A stretch of 64,000 nt of DNA from Banduia mediterranea. GTDB taxonomy: Bacteria > Pseudomonadota > Gammaproteobacteria > Nevskiales > Nevskiaceae. Every line of letters begins with the position of its first letter. The stretch's first letter is position 1. Of the stretch, positions 1-9,087 are shown piece by piece. Both the position numbers and the translations under genes were made by a program. The stretch covers positions 1 through 64,000 of the forward strand of contig NZ_JAVRIC010000023.1 of assembly GCF_031846245.1 (NCBI RefSeq). The letters are read 5' to 3'. The notes beneath the pieces are model-generated. The model was not told where the DNA came from and made no database searches. It saw only the letters and a list, made by a program, of their open reading frames with translations.

Positions 1-234
1 GGCGTCGTATTCGGCACCCGCATGGCCGAGGGCGAGCAGCTCTTCGAGCATGATCGTGACTTTCTGCCCGTTCGGTGTTGCCATCGAGTAGAGCTGCAGC
101 GGGTGCTTTCCGACCGGCAATGGCTTGTCGTGGGTCGGGCCGGCGACCGGCCGGTTGATGCTGGCGAAGCGGCCACCGCTGGGCTTGTTCCAGGTCCAGA
201 CCTTCGGTGGCGTGTATTCGGGGGAATCGCTCAT
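1..234 (-). CDS. yghU: YghU-type glutathione transferase (N-terminal part; runs off the window)
   Basis: The minus strand from ATG at 234 reads MSDSPEYTPPKVWTWNKPSG and later THDKPLPVGKHPLQLYS and GQKVTIMLEELLALG. This is the opening of the YghU family of glutathione/disulfide-bond oxidoreductases. The family carries a long N-terminal extension before the thioredoxin fold, and the extension is visible here. Only about 78 codons are present, because the rest lies before base 1. GGAG sits about 10 bases upstream of the ATG. The family reduces disulfides or peroxides with two glutathione molecules in the cytosol. The family is clear; the substrate is not known from sequence. Confidence 0.85.
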   Translation of the reverse strand, partial: MSDSPEYTPPKVWTWNKPSGGRFASINRPVAGPTHDKPLPVGKHPLQLYSMATPNGQKVTIMLEELLALGHAGAEYDA

Positions 235-258
235 GCTCGGGTCTCCGCTGTGGATGTG

Positions 259-495
259 TTAACGCGTTGTGGGGATAGTTCGACGGGAACAGAGCGCGAC
301 GCGTCTGTTCGTCGAAATCGTTGTTGAATTCATGGTCCTCGCCGACCCGCCGGCCGCGCTCGCCCGAAAGGCGGGTGTATGTTGCTCGCCCTTGCGAGTG
401 TCGACGGGCACGGCTTCGTAAGCCAGCCCGGTTCCCTCCAGCGGCAGCGCGAGCTTGGCGGGATTGGGCGTCGGGTGGAAATAGAAACGAATCAT
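259..495 (-). pseudogene. Glutathione S-transferase remnant with internal deletion
   Basis: From ATG at 495 the frame reads MIRFYFHPTPNPAKLALPLE, the start of a GST thioredoxin fold, and keeps GST character for about 45 residues. It then runs into low-complexity, non-GST sequence and stops at 259. The next frame in the same segment reads EFNNDFDEQTRRALFPSNY, which resembles the C-terminal tail of GSTs. About 140 middle residues and the frame are therefore missing, consistent with an internal deletion. It lies directly upstream of yghU on the same strand. The N-terminal homology is clear; the C-terminal match is short and less certain. Confidence 0.55.
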
Positions 496-775
496 GCAAG
501 TCTTCCTTCGGCTTTGCATTCACGACAGGCCGGTGCGATGAGGTAGGTGCCACCGACGGACGGGGGAGCCGACGCAGCGGGCACTGCTTCGCTACCCGGT
601 TTATCTTATAGAACGGTCGATCTGGCGCTGCTCGACGCGGTGGAAACCTGATGGGAGGGTGCCCATTCGGTCAATGAGTTCCGTCAGCCGCGACGGGCCA
701 TGAGCCGGATTCCCGAGACGGGCTTCTGACATTCTTTCGGCGACGTGCTGAATTGTGTGCCGCAACTGCGACGAA

Positions 776-805
776 TTCGGCACGCAAGCGAGAGAGAACT
801 ATAAT
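776..805 (+). promoter_or_regulatory. Possible promoter of the cytochrome-FTR1 gene
   Basis: A perfect TATAAT lies at 800-805, 34 bases before the ATG at 840, with a weak -35 (TTCGGC, 776-781). The surrounding bases are AT-rich with partial dyad character (ATAAT...ATTA), loosely like a Fur site but too degenerate to call one. The rest of 496-839 shows no gene I can support. Confidence 0.35.
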
Positions 806-839
806 CGTTCGCATTACTGTCTAACGCCGGAATCCGACC

Positions 840-2765
840 ATGTTCAAAAAGATGGGCCTCGTGTGCTGGGCCTTGGCCCTGATTTCCCTGTCTGCGCCTG
901 CATTTGCGGCGCTGAGCGACGAAATTCGCACCACCTGGCGTTTGATCGACTATATGGCCGTGGACTACGCCGGGGCGGTTGAAAACGGTGAAGTGGTCAG
1001 CGAATTCGAATACGAGGAGATGCTGGAATTCGCGGGCACCATCCGGCAGCGCATTGCCTCGCTGCCGGCGGAGCCCGATCCGACCGAACTGCTGCGGGGC
1101 GCCGATGAACTGCTGCGGTTGGTCAATGCCAAGGCCTCCGCGGCGGATGTCCGTGCGGCCGCCCATGGTCTGGGCTCGGCATTGCTCGCCTTGCACCCGG
1201 TGCCGACGGCGCCGCAACAGGTTCCGGACATCGCACACGGCGCAGTGCTCTATCAGCAGCAGTGCGCGAGCTGTCATGGCGCTCAGGGACAGGGTGACGG
1301 CCCGGCCGGTGCCAACATGGAACCTGCTCCGATCGATTTCACCGACATGGAGCGGGCCCGCCAGCGTTCGGTGTTCGCGCTGTACCAGGTGATCCATCAA
1401 GGGCTCGAAGGCACGCCGATGATCAGTTTCGGCCATCTGCCGGAAGCCGATCAGTGGGCGCTCGCGTTCTACGTGTCCGGTCTGGCGTTTCCGGCGGATC
1501 GGGCTGCGCAAGGGCGTGCGGCCTGGGAACAGACGGTCGGCCTGCGCGCGCAGATTCCTGATCTGGATGCGCTGGTGCAGACCTCGCCGGCGGCGATCGC
1601 CGAGCATAGCGACACCGAGACAGCGGACGCGGTCATGGCGTATCTGCGGCACGAACCAGCCGCGGTACAGGCGGCGGACGCCGGACGACTGGAACTTGCG
1701 CGCAGCCAGCTGGCGGCGAGCGTGGAAGCCTATCGCGCCGGCGAGCAGGACGCGGCGAAGCGCCTTGCGCTGTCCGCCTACCTCGACGGCTTCGAACCGA
1801 TCGAACCGATGCTGGCCAGCAAGGGCGATATTCTCGGACGTGTGGAAGGAGCGATGAATGCTTATCGCGCATCGATCGCCCGCGCCGCGCCGCCGGAAGT
1901 CGTGGCCAGCGCGGCGTCCGATATCGAATCCCTGTTCGACGAGGTCGATTCAGTGCTCGATGCTCCCGGCGGGAGCTTCTGGTCGGTGATGATCGGCGCG
2001 TTGACCATATTGCTGCGCGAAGGTCTGGAAGCCCTGCTGGTGGTGGTGGCGATGGTGGCGTTCCTGCGCAAGGCGAATCGCCAGGATGTGATGCCGTACA
2101 TTCACATGGGCTGGATCGGCGCCTTGCTGGCCGGCTTTGCCACCTGGCTCGTGGCGACCCGGCTGATCTCCATCAGCGGAGCCAGTCGCGAACTGACTGA
2201 AGGCTTCGGCAGTCTGTTCGCTGCAGTGGTGCTGTTGACGGTCGGACTGTGGATGCACCACAAGAGCCTGGCCGGCCGCTGGCAACAATACATCCGGGAG
2301 AAGCTGTCGCACGCGCTGACCAAGCGGTCTGCCTGGGCGCTGGCGGCGCTTGCGTTCGTGGTGGTCTACCGCGAGGTGTTCGAAACCATTCTGTTCTACG
2401 CAGCGCTGTGGAGCGAAGGCGGCGGCAGACCGGTGCTGGCGGGGCTGCTGGTCGGCAGCGTGCTGCTGGCGGTACTCGCCTGGGTGATGTTGCGCGCCAG
2501 CACGCAGCTGCCGATCGGACGTTTCTTCAGCGCCAGCTCCGCGCTGATCGCGATTCTGGCCTTCGTGCTGGCAGGCAAGGGCGTTGCGGGTCTGCAGGAG
2601 GCCGGGCTGATGTCGGTGACGCCGGTGGCCGGCCCGCGGATGGTTTGGCTGGGGCTGTTTCCGACGCTGGAAAGCTATGTTGCCCAGCTGATCGTCGTGA
2701 TCGTGATCTTCGGGGGCATCGCCTACAACCGGATCGGGGCTCGCGGGATCGAGAGCCCGGCCTGA
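840..2765 (+). CDS. Cytochrome c-FTR1 fusion iron permease
   Basis: This 641-residue protein starts with a signal peptide (about residues 1-23, ending SAPAFA). The periplasmic half carries one class I haem c motif, CASCH (142-146), with a likely axial methionine in GTPMISFG (about 194). An alpha-helical linker follows to about 375. The C-terminal third has the FTR1 membrane domain with both diagnostic motifs, REGLE (393-397) and REVFE (511-515), which bind iron in the transport path. FTR1 permeases import ferric iron after oxidation of ferrous iron. Joining the haem domain to the permease suggests that electron removal and uptake occur in one polypeptide. No EfeO or EfeB partner is adjacent. 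The next gene (pstB) converges on it. The call is firm; iron as substrate is a family inference. Confidence 0.9.
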   Translation: MFKKMGLVCWALALISLSAPAFAALSDEIRTTWRLIDYMAVDYAGAVENGEVVSEFEYEEMLEFAGTIRQRIASLPAEPDPTELLRGADELLRLVNAKASAADVRAAAHGLGSALLALHPVPTAPQQVPDIAHGAVLYQQQCASCHGAQGQGDGPAGANMEPAPIDFTDMERARQRSVFALYQVIHQGLEGTPMISFGHLPEADQWALAFYVSGLAFPADRAAQGRAAWEQTVGLRAQIPDLDALVQTSPAAIAEHSDTETADAVMAYLRHEPAAVQAADAGRLELARSQLAASVEAYRAGEQDAAKRLALSAYLDGFEPIEPMLASKGDILGRVEGAMNAYRASIARAAPPEVVASAASDIESLFDEVDSVLDAPGGSFWSVMIGALTILLREGLEALLVVVAMVAFLRKANRQDVMPYIHMGWIGALLAGFATWLVATRLISISGASRELTEGFGSLFAAVVLLTVGLWMHHKSLAGRWQQYIREKLSHALTKRSAWALAALAFVVVYREVFETILFYAALWSEGGGRPVLAGLLVGSVLLAVLAWVMLRASTQLPIGRFFSASSALIAILAFVLAGKGVAGLQEAGLMSVTPVAGPRMVWLGLFPTLESYVAQLIVVIVIFGGIAYNRIGARGIESPA

Positions 2766-2816
2766 TGGAGGGGCTTGAAGATTTTCGCGGGAGGCTGGCG
2801 TAATAACCGCGCGCTG

Positions 2817-2846
2817 TTCCGGATCAAGCCTTGGACTTGTCCGGAA
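2817..2846. terminator. Hairpin between convergent FTR1 and pst genes
   Basis: The arms TTCCGGA-T-CAAG and CTTGTCCGGAA pair over 11 bases with one bulged T and a short loop. The hairpin lies between two converging genes, as a bidirectional terminator would. There is no strong T-run on either side. Confidence 0.5.
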
Positions 2847-2867
2847 TGAGGTTCGCTCGACAAGCGG

Positions 2868-3713
2868 CTAGCCGAAGCGTCCCGTAATGTAATCCTCGGT
2901 ACGCGTCTGGCGCGGTGCCCGGAACATCTGGTCGGTGGTGCCGAACTCGACCAGTTCGCCGAGATACATGAAGGCGGAGTAGTCGGAGGTGCGCGCCGCC
3001 TGCTGCATGTTGTGGGTGACGATGGCGATGGTGTAATCGGCCTTGAGCTGGTAGATCAGCTCTTCGATCTTGGCGGTGGAAATGGGGTCCAGCGCCGAGG
3101 TGGGTTCGTCGAGCAGCAGTACCTGCGGACGCACCGCGATCGAGCGCGCGATGCACAGGCGCTGCTGCTGGCCGCCGGACAGGCCCAGGCCGGAGTTGTG
3201 CAGCTTGTCCTTGACTTCGTCCCACAGCGCGGTGCGGCGCAGCGCGTCTTCGACGCGTTCGTTCATCTGCGCGCGGCCGAGCTTTTCGTAGAGCCGGATG
3301 CCGAAGGCGATGTTGTCGTAGATCGACATCGGGAACGGTGTGGGCTTCTGGAACACCATGCCGATGCGCGCGCGCAGCAGGTTGAGATCCTGTCCCGGGC
3401 CGATGATGTTGTCGCCGTCGAGCAGCACCTCGCCCTCCGCGCGCTGGCCGCCGTAGAGGTCGTACATGCGGTTGAGCACACGTAGCAGCGTGGACTTGCC
3501 GCAGCCCGACGGACCGATGAAGGCGGTGACGCAGCGCTCGTAGAGCGGAAGCGAAATATCCTTCAGCGCATGATGTGTACCGTAGTAGAAATTGAGGTTG
3601 CGAACGCTGACCTTTTCCTTCAGCGGCTCCGCGGTCTCGGTATTCGGCGCTTCGGGCATATAAGTCTCGCGGAGGTCTGCGGCGTTGCGGGTCGGAGATT
3701 CCATGGTCTTCAT
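2868..3713 (-). CDS. pstB: Phosphate ABC transporter ATP-binding protein PstB
   Basis: PstB is the cytoplasmic ATPase that powers high-affinity phosphate import through PstA and PstC. The sequence shows the full ABC set: Walker A GPSGCGKS, signature LSGGQQQR, Walker [14 protein letters not shown], and the switch histidine in IVTHNMQQA. It also has the PstB-typical Y/F-rich start of the fold ([15 protein letters not shown]). The 281 residues exceed the usual length of about 260 because of an N-terminal extension, so a start at [12 protein letters not shown] (residue 19) is possible. The ATG used overlaps the pstA stop by 4 bases, which indicates translational coupling. Unlike the classic pstSCAB-phoU operon, phoU is not next in line; it lies at 8350 on the other strand. 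Confidence 0.95.
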   Translation of the reverse strand: MKTMESPTRNAADLRETYMPEAPNTETAEPLKEKVSVRNLNFYYGTHHALKDISLPLYERCVTAFIGPSGCGKSTLLRVLNRMYDLYGGQRAEGEVLLDGDNIIGPGQDLNLLRARIGMVFQKPTPFPMSIYDNIAFGIRLYEKLGRAQMNERVEDALRRTALWDEVKDKLHNSGLGLSGGQQQRLCIARSIAVRPQVLLLDEPTSALDPISTAKIEELIYQLKADYTIAIVTHNMQQAARTSDYSAFMYLGELVEFGTTDQMFRAPRQTRTEDYITGRFG

Positions 3714-4591
3714 GAGCCCTGACTCTTGGACGATGACAGCACGCGCGCCACGATGTTGAGCGCGAGTACCGTGAGTGTAATCAGAAGCGCGCCGGCCCAG
3801 GCCAGACGCTGCCAGTCTTCATACGGCGACAGCGCGAACTGGAAAATCACGACGGGCAGGTTGGCCATCGGTTCGTTCATGTTCGTGCTCCAGAACTGAT
3901 TGTTCAAGGAGGTGAACAGCAGCGGGGCGGTTTCGCCGCTGATGCGGCCGATGGCCAGCAGCACGCCGGTGAGCAGGCCGGCTCGTGCTGCGCGGTAGCA
4001 GATCTGGCGAATGACGACGTTGCGTGGCGCGCCCAGCGCAGAGGCGGCCTCGCGCAGGCTGTCCGGCACCAGTCGCAGCATGTCTTCGGTGGTGCGCACC
4101 ACGATCGGCAAGACCAGGATCGATAACGCGGCGCAGCCGGCCCAGGCCGAGAAGTGGCCCATCGGTTCGACCATGACCACGTACACGAACAGGCCGACAA
4201 CGATCGAGGGAGCCGACAACAGCACGTCGTTGATGAAGCGCACCACCGCGGCAAGACGGGTTCCGCGACCATATTCGGCCAGGTAGGTGCCGGCGAGAAT
4301 ACCGATCGGCGTGCCGACCACGGTAGCCACGATGGTCTGTACCAGGCTGCCGAAGATGGCGTTGATCAGGCCGCCGGCACTGCCGGGCGGCGGGGTGTTT
4401 TCGGTGAAGACCTGCAGCGACAGTCCGCCGGCGCCTTTCATCACCAGCACCACCAGAATCCAGCCAAGCGCAATCAGGCCGAGGCCGGCGGCGCCGCATG
4501 AAAAGCTCATCGCGATCAGGTGGCTGCGACGACGCCGACGGAACAGCGCCATCGACGGTCCAGCGGTTTGGGCATCCATCTCAGGCTCCAC
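3710..4591 (-). CDS. pstA: Phosphate ABC transporter permease PstA
   Basis: This 293-residue inner-membrane permease has about six hydrophobic segments. It carries the binding-protein-dependent transport loop [17 protein letters not shown], which docks with PstB. The motifs [10 protein letters not shown] and [22 protein letters not shown] are typical of PstA. The N-terminus is a short charged cytoplasmic stretch rich in arginine. It overlaps pstC by 11 bases upstream and pstB by 4 downstream, so it belongs to one transcript with both. With PstC it forms the phosphate channel. Confidence 0.95.
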   Translation of the reverse strand: MEPEMDAQTAGPSMALFRRRRRSHLIAMSFSCGAAGLGLIALGWILVVLVMKGAGGLSLQVFTENTPPPGSAGGLINAIFGSLVQTIVATVVGTPIGILAGTYLAEYGRGTRLAAVVRFINDVLLSAPSIVVGLFVYVVMVEPMGHFSAWAGCAALSILVLPIVVRTTEDMLRLVPDSLREAASALGAPRNVVIRQICYRAARAGLLTGVLLAIGRISGETAPLLFTSLNNQFWSTNMNEPMANLPVVIFQFALSPYEDWQRLAWAGALLITLTVLALNIVARVLSSSKSQGS

Positions 4592-5555
4592 TGCGGCGTT
4601 CCATGCGCAGCAGCATCAGGCGCGCGGCGGCAAGGACGATGAAAGTGATCAGGAACAGAATCAGGCCGAGCGCGATCAGCGACGAGGTGTAGAGATCGCC
4701 CACCGCTTCGGTGAACTCATTGGCGATCGTCGCCGAGATCGTGGTGCCCGGTGCCAGCAGCGAACTGCTGATGCGATGCGCATTGCCGATGACGAAGGTC
4801 ACCGCCATGGTTTCGCCGAGTGCGCGCCCCAGGCCGAGCATGATGCCGCCGACGACCCCGACGCGCGTGTAGGGCAGCACGATGTGGCGCACCACCTCCC
4901 AGGTGGTGCAGCCCAGTCCGTAGGCGGACTCCTTGAGCATCGGGGGCACGGTTTCGAACACGTCGCGCGTGATCGAGGTGATGAACGGCAGCACCATGAT
5001 CGACAGGATCAGGCCGGCCGTCAGCATGCCGATCCCGTACGGGGGACCGGAAAACAGGGACGACATCAGCGGCACGTGCTCGAAGGTGCTGATCAGCGCC
5101 GGTTGTACGTAATGCTGCAGCAGCGGGGCCAGCACGAACAGACCCCAGATGCCGTAGATGATGCTGGGAATGCCCGCGAGCAGTTCGATGGCGATGCCGA
5201 TCGGACGCTTCATGGATTTCGGGCACAGCTCGGTGATGAAAATGGCGATGCCGATACTGATAGGGACGCCGATCACCATCGCGATCAGGGACGAAATCAC
5301 GGTGCCGTAAATCGGGGCAGCGGCGCCGAAATCTTCCTTGACCGGATTCCAGGATTCGGTGTGCAGGAATGAAAAGCCGAATTGGTCGAGTGCTGGGAGG
5401 GAACCGTGGATCAGCGTGATGATGACGCCGCTGAGCATGATCAGTACGCCGATGGCCGCCGTACGGGTAATCGCGTGCAGTACGGTATCTCGCATCCGGT
5501 TGCGCGAGAGCGCACTGTCGCTGATCGGATTGTCGATGGTGGCTTCGGCGTTCAT
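4581..5555 (-). CDS. pstC: Phosphate ABC transporter permease PstC
   Basis: This 324-residue permease has a soluble loop after the first membrane segment ([21 protein letters not shown]), which is diagnostic for PstC. It also has the coupling-loop motif [21 protein letters not shown] and the run [19 protein letters not shown]. It pairs with PstA as the transmembrane channel for phosphate. A 76-base gap holding a strong hairpin separates it from pstS, which would let pstS be expressed above the membrane genes. Confidence 0.95.
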   Translation of the reverse strand: MNAEATIDNPISDSALSRNRMRDTVLHAITRTAAIGVLIMLSGVIITLIHGSLPALDQFGFSFLHTESWNPVKEDFGAAAPIYGTVISSLIAMVIGVPISIGIAIFITELCPKSMKRPIGIAIELLAGIPSIIYGIWGLFVLAPLLQHYVQPALISTFEHVPLMSSLFSGPPYGIGMLTAGLILSIMVLPFITSITRDVFETVPPMLKESAYGLGCTTWEVVRHIVLPYTRVGVVGGIMLGLGRALGETMAVTFVIGNAHRISSSLLAPGTTISATIANEFTEAVGDLYTSSLIALGLILFLITFIVLAAARLMLLRMERRSGA

Positions 5556-5582
5556 TCGATCAGTTGCTTTGAAAAGGAAATT

Positions 5583-5606
5583 CGTCGGGGCCGTATGGCC
5601 CCGACG
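5583..5606 (-). terminator. Intercistronic hairpin between pstS and pstC
   Basis: A perfect 10-base stem (CGTCGGGGCC / GGCCCCGACG) with loop GTAT lies just after the pstS stop. On the transcribed strand it is followed by a T-rich stretch (AATTTCCTTTTC). It probably acts as a partial terminator or 3' stabiliser that raises pstS mRNA over pstCAB. Confidence 0.7.
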
Positions 5607-5631
5607 CAGTTCACAAGCTTGCGAGGCCGTA

Positions 5632-6729
5632 TCAGTTCGTCCAGAGCGCCTTGCCGCTGCTGTCCTTGATGCTCTCGGCCCAGGTTTTCTTGACCATGTT
5701 TACGACAGCATCCGGCATCGGCACGTAATGGAGCTCATCGGCCATCTCGTCGCCCGAAGCATAGGCCCAATCGAAGAAGTCCAGAGCGGTCTTGAGCGCG
5801 GCCGGATCCTTCGGCTCCTTATACACCAGGATGAAGGTGGCCGCGGTCATCGGCCAGCTGTCGGCGCCCGGTTGATTGGCAAGGATCAGATAGTAGCCCG
5901 GAGCCCGGGCCCAGTCCGCATTGGCGGCGGCGGCCTGGAAGTTCTCGGCGTTCGGTTCGACGACCACGCCATCGGCGTTCTTCATCTTGGTGTACGCCAT
6001 GTCGTTCTGCAGCGCGTAGGCGTATTCCACATAGCCGATCGCGCCATTGGTCTGGGTGACCATGTTGGCGACGCCTTCGTTGCCCTTGGCACCGATGCCG
6101 ACCGGCCACTGAACGGCCGAATCCGCGCCGATCTCTTCTTCCCAGGCGGGATTGACCGCGGACAGGTAGTACGTGAAGTTGAAGGTGGTGCCCGAACCGT
6201 CGGAGCGGTGCACGATGGCGATCGCCGTGTCGGGCAGTTCCACGTCGGGATTCAGTGCCACGATCTCAGGGGCGTTCCACTTCCCCACTTTGCCGCTGAA
6301 AATATCGGCCAGTGTGGGGCCGTCCAGCGTCAGATCGCCTCCTTCGATACCGTCGATATGAACCACCGGCACCACACCGCCCATCACCATCGGAAACTGG
6401 ATCAGTCCGGCTTCGTCGAGTTCTTCGGGTTTGAGCGGCTTGTCGGACGCGCCGAAGGTGACGGTATTGGCCTTGATCTGCTTGATGCCGCCCCCGGAAC
6501 CGATTGACTGATAGTTCAGGCCGATGTCGGTCTTGGTCTTGTAGGCGTCGGCCCACTTGGCGTAGATCGGGTAGGGGAAGGTTGCGCCCGCACCGGAAAT
6601 CGCGGATCTGCTGGACGGCGCGCTCGCCATCTCGCCCGGCGAGACGTCGGGGTTCGAATCGGAGCAGGCGACCATGCCGCCTGCGATGACCAGGCTGAGC
6701 CAGACCACGGATTTTCGCATGAAAGTCAC
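5632..6729 (-). CDS. pstS: Phosphate-binding lipoprotein PstS
   Basis: The N-terminus has a lipobox-like signal (VIAGGMVACS), so the protein is probably a lipid-anchored periplasmic binding protein. The mature part has the PstS phosphate-contact signatures: SGAGATFPYPIYAKWA, YQSIGSGGGIKQI, TFGASDKPL and HRSDGSGTTFNFTYYL. It captures inorganic phosphate for PstCAB. AGGAG lies 6 bases before a GTG at 6729, while the first ATG at 6720 is 15 bases away, so GTG is the better start. It heads the minus-strand operon. A Pho-box-like segment upstream (6780-6818) agrees with control by PhoB. Confidence 0.93.
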   Translation of the reverse strand: MTFMRKSVVWLSLVIAGGMVACSDSNPDVSPGEMASAPSSRSAISGAGATFPYPIYAKWADAYKTKTDIGLNYQSIGSGGGIKQIKANTVTFGASDKPLKPEELDEAGLIQFPMVMGGVVPVVHIDGIEGGDLTLDGPTLADIFSGKVGKWNAPEIVALNPDVELPDTAIAIVHRSDGSGTTFNFTYYLSAVNPAWEEEIGADSAVQWPVGIGAKGNEGVANMVTQTNGAIGYVEYAYALQNDMAYTKMKNADGVVVEPNAENFQAAAANADWARAPGYYLILANQPGADSWPMTAATFILVYKEPKDPAALKTALDFFDWAYASGDEMADELHYVPMPDAVVNMVKKTWAESIKDSSGKALWTN

Positions 6730-6779
6730 CACATTCTCCTGAGGATGACGGGAAAGTCGGCGCAGCCTAGCCTCCGCAC

Positions 6780-6818
6780 ATGACAATTTCGTTGCGGTCG
6801 TGTTGCGGACTATGACAG
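6780..6818 (-). promoter_or_regulatory. Pho-box-like half sites upstream of pstS
   Basis: On the minus strand CTGTCAT (6812-6818) and TTGTCAT (6780-6786) lie 32 bases apart, about three helical turns. CGCAACA and CGCAACG lie between them at 11-base steps. PhoB binds heptamers of the CTGTCAT type at 11-base spacing, so the outer copies fit well and the inner ones poorly. Confidence 0.5.
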
Positions 6819-6921
6819 TACGGCCTGTCAAGCGCTTCAACGCTACATTCATACATTTCCTTGTCCGTGGTGGGCCTGTGCCTGATCAACCGTTCGTCGG
6901 CATGGGGATGAATTGACGTGA

Positions 6922-6950
6922 TTGTCATCAAATTGAAATCTAATTGTCAC
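6922..6950 (+). promoter_or_regulatory. Pho box upstream of the phosphate porin
   Basis: Three heptamers TTGTCAT, TTGAAAT and TTGTCAC start at 6922, 6933 and 6944, exactly 11 bases apart, with AT-rich 4-base spacers. This is the PhoB recognition pattern. The site is about 115 bases before the porin start, so the porin, and possibly phoU, should be induced by phosphate starvation. Confidence 0.8.
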
Positions 6951-7065
6951 AGAAGTGCCACTTGCGCTTCTCACACTGCGCGCCATCGCTGACCGGTTTC
7001 CTTACCCCGACACGAGAACCATGGCCGTGACGCGCCGCTTCCCACTAAAAAAATTGGAGGTTTCG

Positions 7066-8235
7066 GTGAAGAAGCACTTCGGATATGCAGCCACGATGGC
7101 GGTGGTCATGGCTGTTGCGGCGCCGGTCGCCCGTGCCGACACCGCGAGCAGCGGCGGCGGCTTGAAGATCAGTTCCTCCGACGGTGAGTTCGAGGGTACC
7201 CTCGGCGGCCGCCTGCACTATGACTACGCGTCGTTCAGCGACGATCAGATCGAAGACGCCTCGACCGATGGCTTCTATCTGCGGCGTGCCTATCTGTCGC
7301 TGGCCGGCAAGCTCTACGGCTTCGAATACAAGCTCGAAACCGATCTTTCGTCGGACGACCCGGCCGGTAAGGACATGTGGATTGGCCATGAGCTGTTCGG
7401 CGGTTTCGTCAAGCTGGGTCACATGCAGCCGGCCTACGGTATGGAGGAGCGCACCAGCTCCAATGATGTGCTGTTCGCCGAGCGTCCGTTCATTTCCAAC
7501 AACACCCTGTTCAGCGGCCGCGAATACCAGAACGGAATTTCCTACGAATACGCCGGCGCCGGCTTCACCGCGATGGTGGTGTACTACAACGTCAATACCG
7601 ACGCCGCCAAGAACGCCTCCAGCGCGGCCGACGGCAACGGGGAATCGGTGCGTCTGAGCTATGCGCCGATCTCGGGCGATCGCAGCACGCTGCACGTCGG
7701 GCTGTCGTACGACATCGCCGACTACGACGACATCGAGGTCAATCCCTCGCCGACCGCTTCGGCACGCTATGTCGGCCGTAACGGGCCGCGGCTCGCGCTG
7801 GTCGGCGAAGGCTATGACAAGCAGCAGACCAGCACGTTGGAACTCGCCGGCAGCTACGGTTCGTTCTTTGTGCAGGGCGAGTACAGTCTCGCCAGCTATG
7901 AGACCGACGGCGCCGCGGATCAGGACCTGACCGCCTACTACGTGCAGGCCAGCTGGTTCGCAACCGGGGAAACCAAGCCGTACAAGCGTGACAAGGGCGT
8001 GTTCTCGAATCCGAAGGCGTTCGGCGCGCTGGAATTCAAGCTGCGCTACGACTTCATCAAGAACGATGACGCGGTCGGAGAACCCGAGGCGACCACGGTC
8101 TCGGCGGGTGTGAACTACTACTTCAATCCGAAGGTCCGCTTCATGCTCGACTACAACATCGGCAGCGCGGAGGCGGGCGCAGATGTCGACGACGACCCCA
8201 GTTCTGTCGTTGCGCGTGCGCAGCTCGTTTTCTGA
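7066..8235 (+). CDS. OprP/OprO-family phosphate-selective porin
   Basis: GTG at 7066 follows GGAGG by five bases and opens a signal peptide (KKHFGYAATMAVVMAVAAPVARADT). The mature 365 or so residues alternate in beta-strand style: EGTLGGRLHYDYASF, YLRRAYLSLAGKLYGFEYKLETDLS, VSAGVNYYFNPKVRFMLDYNIGSA. The protein ends in aromatic F, the usual signal for outer-membrane barrel assembly. These are features of the phosphate-selective porin O/P family (Pfam Porin_O_P). The upstream Pho box supports phosphate or polyphosphate as substrate. It sits divergently from pstS and is followed by phoU. Confidence 0.88.
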   Translation: MKKHFGYAATMAVVMAVAAPVARADTASSGGGLKISSSDGEFEGTLGGRLHYDYASFSDDQIEDASTDGFYLRRAYLSLAGKLYGFEYKLETDLSSDDPAGKDMWIGHELFGGFVKLGHMQPAYGMEERTSSNDVLFAERPFISNNTLFSGREYQNGISYEYAGAGFTAMVVYYNVNTDAAKNASSAADGNGESVRLSYAPISGDRSTLHVGLSYDIADYDDIEVNPSPTASARYVGRNGPRLALVGEGYDKQQTSTLELAGSYGSFFVQGEYSLASYETDGAADQDLTAYYVQASWFATGETKPYKRDKGVFSNPKAFGALEFKLRYDFIKNDDAVGEPEATTVSAGVNYYFNPKVRFMLDYNIGSAEAGADVDDDPSSVVARAQLVF

Positions 8236-8349
8236 GTTCTCGCCTTACGGTTTTGCGCGGTCCGGTTGCCACGCCGGGCCGCGCCTTTTCGCGTTTCCGG
8301 ACCGTGTTGTCGCGGTTCGACACCCCGCAGGTTGAACAGAGGGCAGGCA

Positions 8350-9084
8350 ATGGACAAGTCCGACTACAGGCAGCATATCTCCAGCCAGTTCAACGCCGAA
8401 CTGGAAGACGTCCGCTCGCGCGTGCTGGAAATGGGCGGGCGTGTCGAAACGCAGATTCTCGACGCCACACGGGCGCTGGTGTCGCTGGACGGCATACTCG
8501 CATCGCAGGTGGAGGCCGCCGATCAGGAGATCAACCGTATCGAGCTGCGGATCGACGAGGATTGCAGCCAGATTCTGGTGCGTCGTCAGCCGACCGCCGG
8601 AGACCTGCGTCTGGTCTACGCCGTGATCAAGACCATCACCGATCTGGAGCGGATCGGCGACGAGGCCGCCAAGATCGCGCGCATGGCGATCAGCCTGGCG
8701 GCCAAGGAGCGGACCCGCGAGCACATGCTGCAGGTCCAGCACCTGTCCAATCAGGTTCGCACCATGGTTCACGATGCGCTCGACGCCTTCGCGCGCATGG
8801 ACGCCGAGGCGGCGGTGGCGGTCGCGCGGCAGGACATCGTGGTGGATCGCGAGTACGAGTCGCTGATGCGTCAGCTGATGACCTACATGATGGAAGACGT
8901 GCGGACCGTCGGCCCGGTCATCGACATCATCTTCTGCATTCGCGCGATGGAGCGCATCGGCGACCACGCCAAGAACATCGCCGAATACGTGGTTTATCTG
9001 GTCAAGGGCAAGGACGTGCGCCACATTGGCATCGACGCCATGGAACGTCAGGTGTTGGCTCGCCCGCCGGACCCGGCGGAGTAG
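8350..9084 (+). CDS. phoU: Phosphate signalling protein PhoU
   Basis: The 244-residue helical protein has two PhoU repeats, each with the metal-binding E/D-x3-D style motif: LVYAVIKTITDLERIGDEAAKIA in the first and DIIFCIRAMERIGDHAKNIAEYV in the second. PhoU represses the PhoR/PhoB response and restrains Pst activity when phosphate is plentiful. ATG at 8350 gives the typical opening MDKSDYRQHISSQFNAELED. It is separated from pstB and placed after the porin, so it may be co-transcribed with a Pho-regulated outer-membrane gene. It ends three bases from the converging tetR gene. Confidence 0.95.
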   Translation: MDKSDYRQHISSQFNAELEDVRSRVLEMGGRVETQILDATRALVSLDGILASQVEAADQEINRIELRIDEDCSQILVRRQPTAGDLRLVYAVIKTITDLERIGDEAAKIARMAISLAAKERTREHMLQVQHLSNQVRTMVHDALDAFARMDAEAAVAVARQDIVVDREYESLMRQLMTYMMEDVRTVGPVIDIIFCIRAMERIGDHAKNIAEYVVYLVKGKDVRHIGIDAMERQVLARPPDPAE

Positions 9085-9087
9085 GGC

